Positions 5,339-7,153 of a stretch of 7,153 bases of DNA are shown piece after piece. Under the pieces are notes generated by a model. It worked only from the letters and a program-made list of their open reading frames with translations. It did no database searches and had not been told where the DNA came from. The stretch is from JAJBWD01 sp041670885 (lineage in GTDB: Bacteria > Bacillota > Clostridia > Clostridiales > Clostridiaceae), in NCBI GenBank assembly GCA_041670885.1, contig JBAXYJ010000146.1:1-7153 (forward strand). The letters are read 5' to 3'. The position numbers were made by a program, and so were the translations under genes. Within the stretch, counting starts at the first letter, position 1, and every line of letters starts with the position of its first letter.

Positions 5339-6517
5339 TTATTGGAATTTGAAGTCTTTTAATTTATCTTTAAATAAATCTCCTAAAGTCACTGAGGAAT
5401 TTTCATCATCTTTAAGCTCTGGATAGTCTTCCGCCGGCTTTTCTGCAGCATCTTTTATGCTTAGACTAATTCTCTTATCCTTTTCATTTATATTCAATAT
5501 TTTAACACTAACAGCTTCTCCGATGGTTAATTTATCCGATGGGTTATTAACTCTGTCATAACTTATTTCTGATATATGAACTAGTCCATCCAGTCCAGGT
5601 TCTAATTCTACAAAGGCTCCAACCTTAATGAACTTTATAACTTTTCCTTGTACTACTGAATTAACTTTGTATTTTGAAAAGATATCATTCCATGGATCTC
5701 CCTTAACATCTTTAAGTGCTAAGGAGATTCTTCCTTTTTCTTTGTCCACGTCAAGTACATATACTGAAACTTTATCCCCCACGGATACAACCTCAGATGG
5801 ATCATTTACTCTATTCCAGGATAACTCTGAGATATGAATCAGGCCGTCTGCTCCGCCTAAGTCAACAAATGCTCCAAATTTTGCTAGTCTAACTACTATT
5901 CCTTCTCTTCGTTCTCCCTTTGTTATACTGTTTAATAATTCTTCACGTTTCTTTTCTGATTCTGCTTTCTCTACATCCCTGGCAGAAGCTACTATGTTTT
6001 GCTTATCCTTATCAAATTCTATTATTTTAACCTCCATTTCCCTGCCGTTAAAAACGCTTGCATCTTCGACTCTGGCAAAGGATAACTGAGAAATTGGAAT
6101 AAATATTCTTATGTTGTTATAATATGCTACCGTGCCGCCTTTAACAGCTTCCTTTACAGTTACTTTTACTGTTTCACCATTGTTATAAGCTTTCTCTAAA
6201 TCATCCCAGGCTGCAAATTTATCAGCCTTTTTTTTAGAGAGCAGCACACATCCTTCTCCATTATTAATTTCCATAATGCAAACTTTTATTTCTTCTTCCG
6301 GTTTAAAAATAGTCTTTAATTCAACTTCCTCATCATCAGTAATTTCATTTCTAGGCACTACTCCATCAGACATATAGCCTATATTTACCAATAATTCATT
6401 TTCGGTTACTGATATAATTTTCCCATTAACCAAATCCCCAGTGTGGATTCTGTGCATTGAATCATTAATTGAATCCATAACTTCATTCATTGACATATTC
6501 TCATTATTTTCTGACAT
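5339..6517 (-). CDS. rpsA: S1-domain RNA-binding protein (30S ribosomal protein S1 homologue)
   Basis: The product has 392 residues and four S1/OB-fold RNA-binding repeats, at about 26-96, 113-180, 200-269 and 287-355. The last two are the most canonical: GIVVRLAKFGAFVDLGGADG with LIHISELS, and GKVIKFIKVGAFVELEPGLDG with LVHISEIS, each ending in ISLxxKD. Four repeats and about 390 residues match the short S1 homologues of Firmicutes (B. subtilis YpfD type) rather than the six-repeat E. coli protein. Such proteins bind single-stranded RNA and may aid mRNA loading on the ribosome. A Met/Asn-rich N-terminus and an acidic-then-basic tail flank the repeats. The start has an AAGGAG site near 6527-6532, and a good promoter lies at 6566-6594. 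Many clostridia also carry an IspH-S1 fusion elsewhere, so this may be a second S1 copy. Family certain; gene symbol less so. Confidence 0.95.
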   Translation of the reverse strand: MSENNENMSMNEVMDSINDSMHRIHTGDLVNGKIISVTENELLVNIGYMSDGVVPRNEITDDEEVELKTIFKPEEEIKVCIMEINNGEGCVLLSKKKADKFAAWDDLEKAYNNGETVKVTVKEAVKGGTVAYYNNIRIFIPISQLSFARVEDASVFNGREMEVKIIEFDKDKQNIVASARDVEKAESEKKREELLNSITKGERREGIVVRLAKFGAFVDLGGADGLIHISELSWNRVNDPSEVVSVGDKVSVYVLDVDKEKGRISLALKDVKGDPWNDIFSKYKVNSVVQGKVIKFIKVGAFVELEPGLDGLVHISEISYDRVNNPSDKLTIGEAVSVKILNINEKDKRISLSIKDAAEKPAEDYPELKDDENSSVTLGDLFKDKLKDFKFQ

Positions 6518-6565
6518 TACTAACCACTCCTTCTAATATTAACTGCATTTGTAAACTTCTTTTAT

Positions 6566-6594
6566 ATTCTATAATAAATCAGGCATTTTAACAA
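6566..6594 (-). promoter_or_regulatory. Promoter of the S1-domain gene
   Basis: On the minus strand, -35 TTGTTA (6594-6589) and -10 TAGAAT (6571-6566) are separated by exactly 17 bases. Transcription should start near 6559, giving a leader of about 40 bases to the S1 start codon. The promoter separates the S1/103-aa pair from the zinc-ribbon gene upstream, so the pair can be expressed independently. Confidence 0.65.
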
Positions 6595-6640
6595 CTTATG
6601 TTTCCCACATACCTGACCCATTAGGTTAAAAATGACGAGA

Positions 6641-6707
6641 ATGATCAGAGAAAAAGACATCTTTCGGTTCACGAGAACTCTTATATATAGATATATACTC
6701 TGATTAT
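6641..6707 (-). other. Structured spacer after the zinc-ribbon gene, possible terminator
   Basis: ATCAGAG (6644-6650) and CTCTGAT (6698-6704) form the arms of an inverted repeat enclosing 47 bases. Two further pairs lie beyond one mismatch, and the right arm overlaps the stop codon of the zinc-ribbon gene. Inside lie a self-complementary TATATA run (6682-6697), a GTTC/GAAC hairpin (around 6667-6678) and AAAG/CTTT (around 6653-6664). On the minus strand a TTTTT occurs about 15 bases after the outer stem (near 6628-6632), too far for a standard intrinsic terminator. Termination of the upstream gene is the simplest role, but the nested layout is unusual. Confidence 0.35.
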
Positions 6708-7015
6708 CCTAAAAATTCCGGATTATCAGCGTAATCTGAAACAACTGCCTTTTGCATAATAGTCAAATTAATTTCATTACTATAATCATCAAGTGATATA
6801 GGGTATTTTGCTCCGCACTTCTCACATTCTATATATTCATTTGAATTTTCTTTTTCCCTGTTATCAAATAAAAATGGTGCTGAATCAATTTTATCATCAG
6901 TTTCCTGTATATTATCTGAATTAATCTTATATGTATATAGATAAGTAACTTCCCGTTTAACAATAAAATTTTTCCCGCTGCATTTAGGGCAGGTTAATGA
7001 TTTCTTTAAATCCAT
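6704..7015 (-). CDS. Small zinc-ribbon-like protein of unknown function
   Basis: The product has 103 residues with two CxxC knuckles, C9-P-K-C12 and C64-E-K-C67 followed by GAKYPI, spaced as in a zinc ribbon that would bind one Zn2+. Between them is an acidic, Asn-rich insert (about 34-60) that looks like a loop. The C-terminal part (about 75-100) is acidic and likely helical. There is no signal peptide or membrane segment, so it should be cytoplasmic. The family is not recognised beyond the zinc-ribbon fold. The ATG has no clear ribosome binding site (only ACGG at -12 to -9), yet no alternative start exists: upstream codons in frame run to a stop without ATG, GTG or TTG, and downstream the first knuckle comes at once. 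It reads in the same direction as the S1 gene but is separated from it by a structured spacer and a promoter. Confidence 0.8.
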   Translation of the reverse strand: MDLKKSLTCPKCSGKNFIVKREVTYLYTYKINSDNIQETDDKIDSAPFLFDNREKENSNEYIECEKCGAKYPISLDDYSNEINLTIMQKAVVSDYADNPEFLG

Positions 7016-7091
7016 TAAGAATACCGTTACTGAAAACTTATAAAAAGTTATAAATTACTACATTGCATAATAATCCATATGCTTTTATGTT

Positions 7092-7153
7092 TCATTCCTT
7101 ATTCATAGTGTTCTTTTTCATATCATTACTAATACTACTCAAGTGGTCTAACA
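7092..7153 (-). CDS. Possible 3' end of a gene running off the right edge
   Basis: A minus-strand frame is open from the window edge to a TGA at 7094-7092, giving LDHLSSISNDMKKNTMNKE before the stop. It ends 76 bases upstream of the zinc-ribbon start. Twenty open codons are weak evidence in AT-rich DNA. The composition is protein-like and the orientation agrees with the neighbours. The product cannot be identified from this fragment. Confidence 0.3.
   Translation of the reverse strand, partial: LDHLSSISNDMKKNTMNKE

Noticed and set aside
5628..5837. Plus-strand open frame inside the S1 gene
   Set aside because: It is antisense to well-conserved S1 repeats and has no ribosome binding site.
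6530..6704. Riboswitch or T-box leader for the S1 gene
   Set aside because: The predicted promoter leaves only about 40 bases of leader, and no T-box (GGGTGG-type) or known riboswitch core is visible.
1..7153. CRISPR array, prophage, insertion sequence or defence system
   Set aside because: I found no regularly spaced repeats, integrase or transposase genes, terminal inverted repeats or defence-type domains. The genes present are housekeeping or transport types.

Overview
The window looks like chromosomal DNA of a low-GC Firmicute, most likely a Clostridium or a close relative. The evidence is strongly AT-rich intergenic DNA, strong AGGAGG-type ribosome binding sites, a TTG-started lipoprotein, a clostridial-looking 16S leader and a four-domain S1 protein. 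The species cannot be fixed from the sequence. The left edge lies inside a 16S rRNA gene, a common place for draft contigs to break.

Layout, left to right. Positions 1-39 are the first bases of a 16S rRNA gene on the minus strand, with its leader and a near-consensus promoter (about 40-180). After an AT-rich gap and a strong hairpin terminator (436-465) comes a three-gene minus-strand operon, 3704 down to 525. It encodes a membrane-fusion protein, an ABC ATPase and a MacB/FtsX-type permease, in the same order as Bacillus yknXYZ, and is a predicted macrolide/peptide-type export system. A 500-bp non-coding stretch (3722-4230) follows. It holds a promoter-proximal direct repeat with 11-bp period, a possible decayed small gene, a bulged hairpin and a dyad at the next promoter. 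The only plus-strand gene (4231-4797) encodes a secreted lipoprotein that resembles the DUF4362 type.

The lipoprotein gene converges on a minus-strand pair: a four-repeat S1 RNA-binding protein (5339-6517) with its own promoter, followed by an unrecognised helical 103-residue protein (4960-5271). A hairpin at 4920-4948 separates the convergent genes. Upstream of the S1 gene lies a structured spacer, then a small four-cysteine zinc-ribbon-like protein (6704-7015), and finally a possible 3' end of another minus-strand gene at the right edge.

Functionally, the exporter operon is one unit and the S1/103-aa pair another. I see no CRISPR array, prophage, complete insertion sequence or recognisable defence system. 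The least explained parts are the 3722-4230 intergenic region, with a regulator-like direct repeat in front of the exporter, and the structured spacer at 6641-6707.
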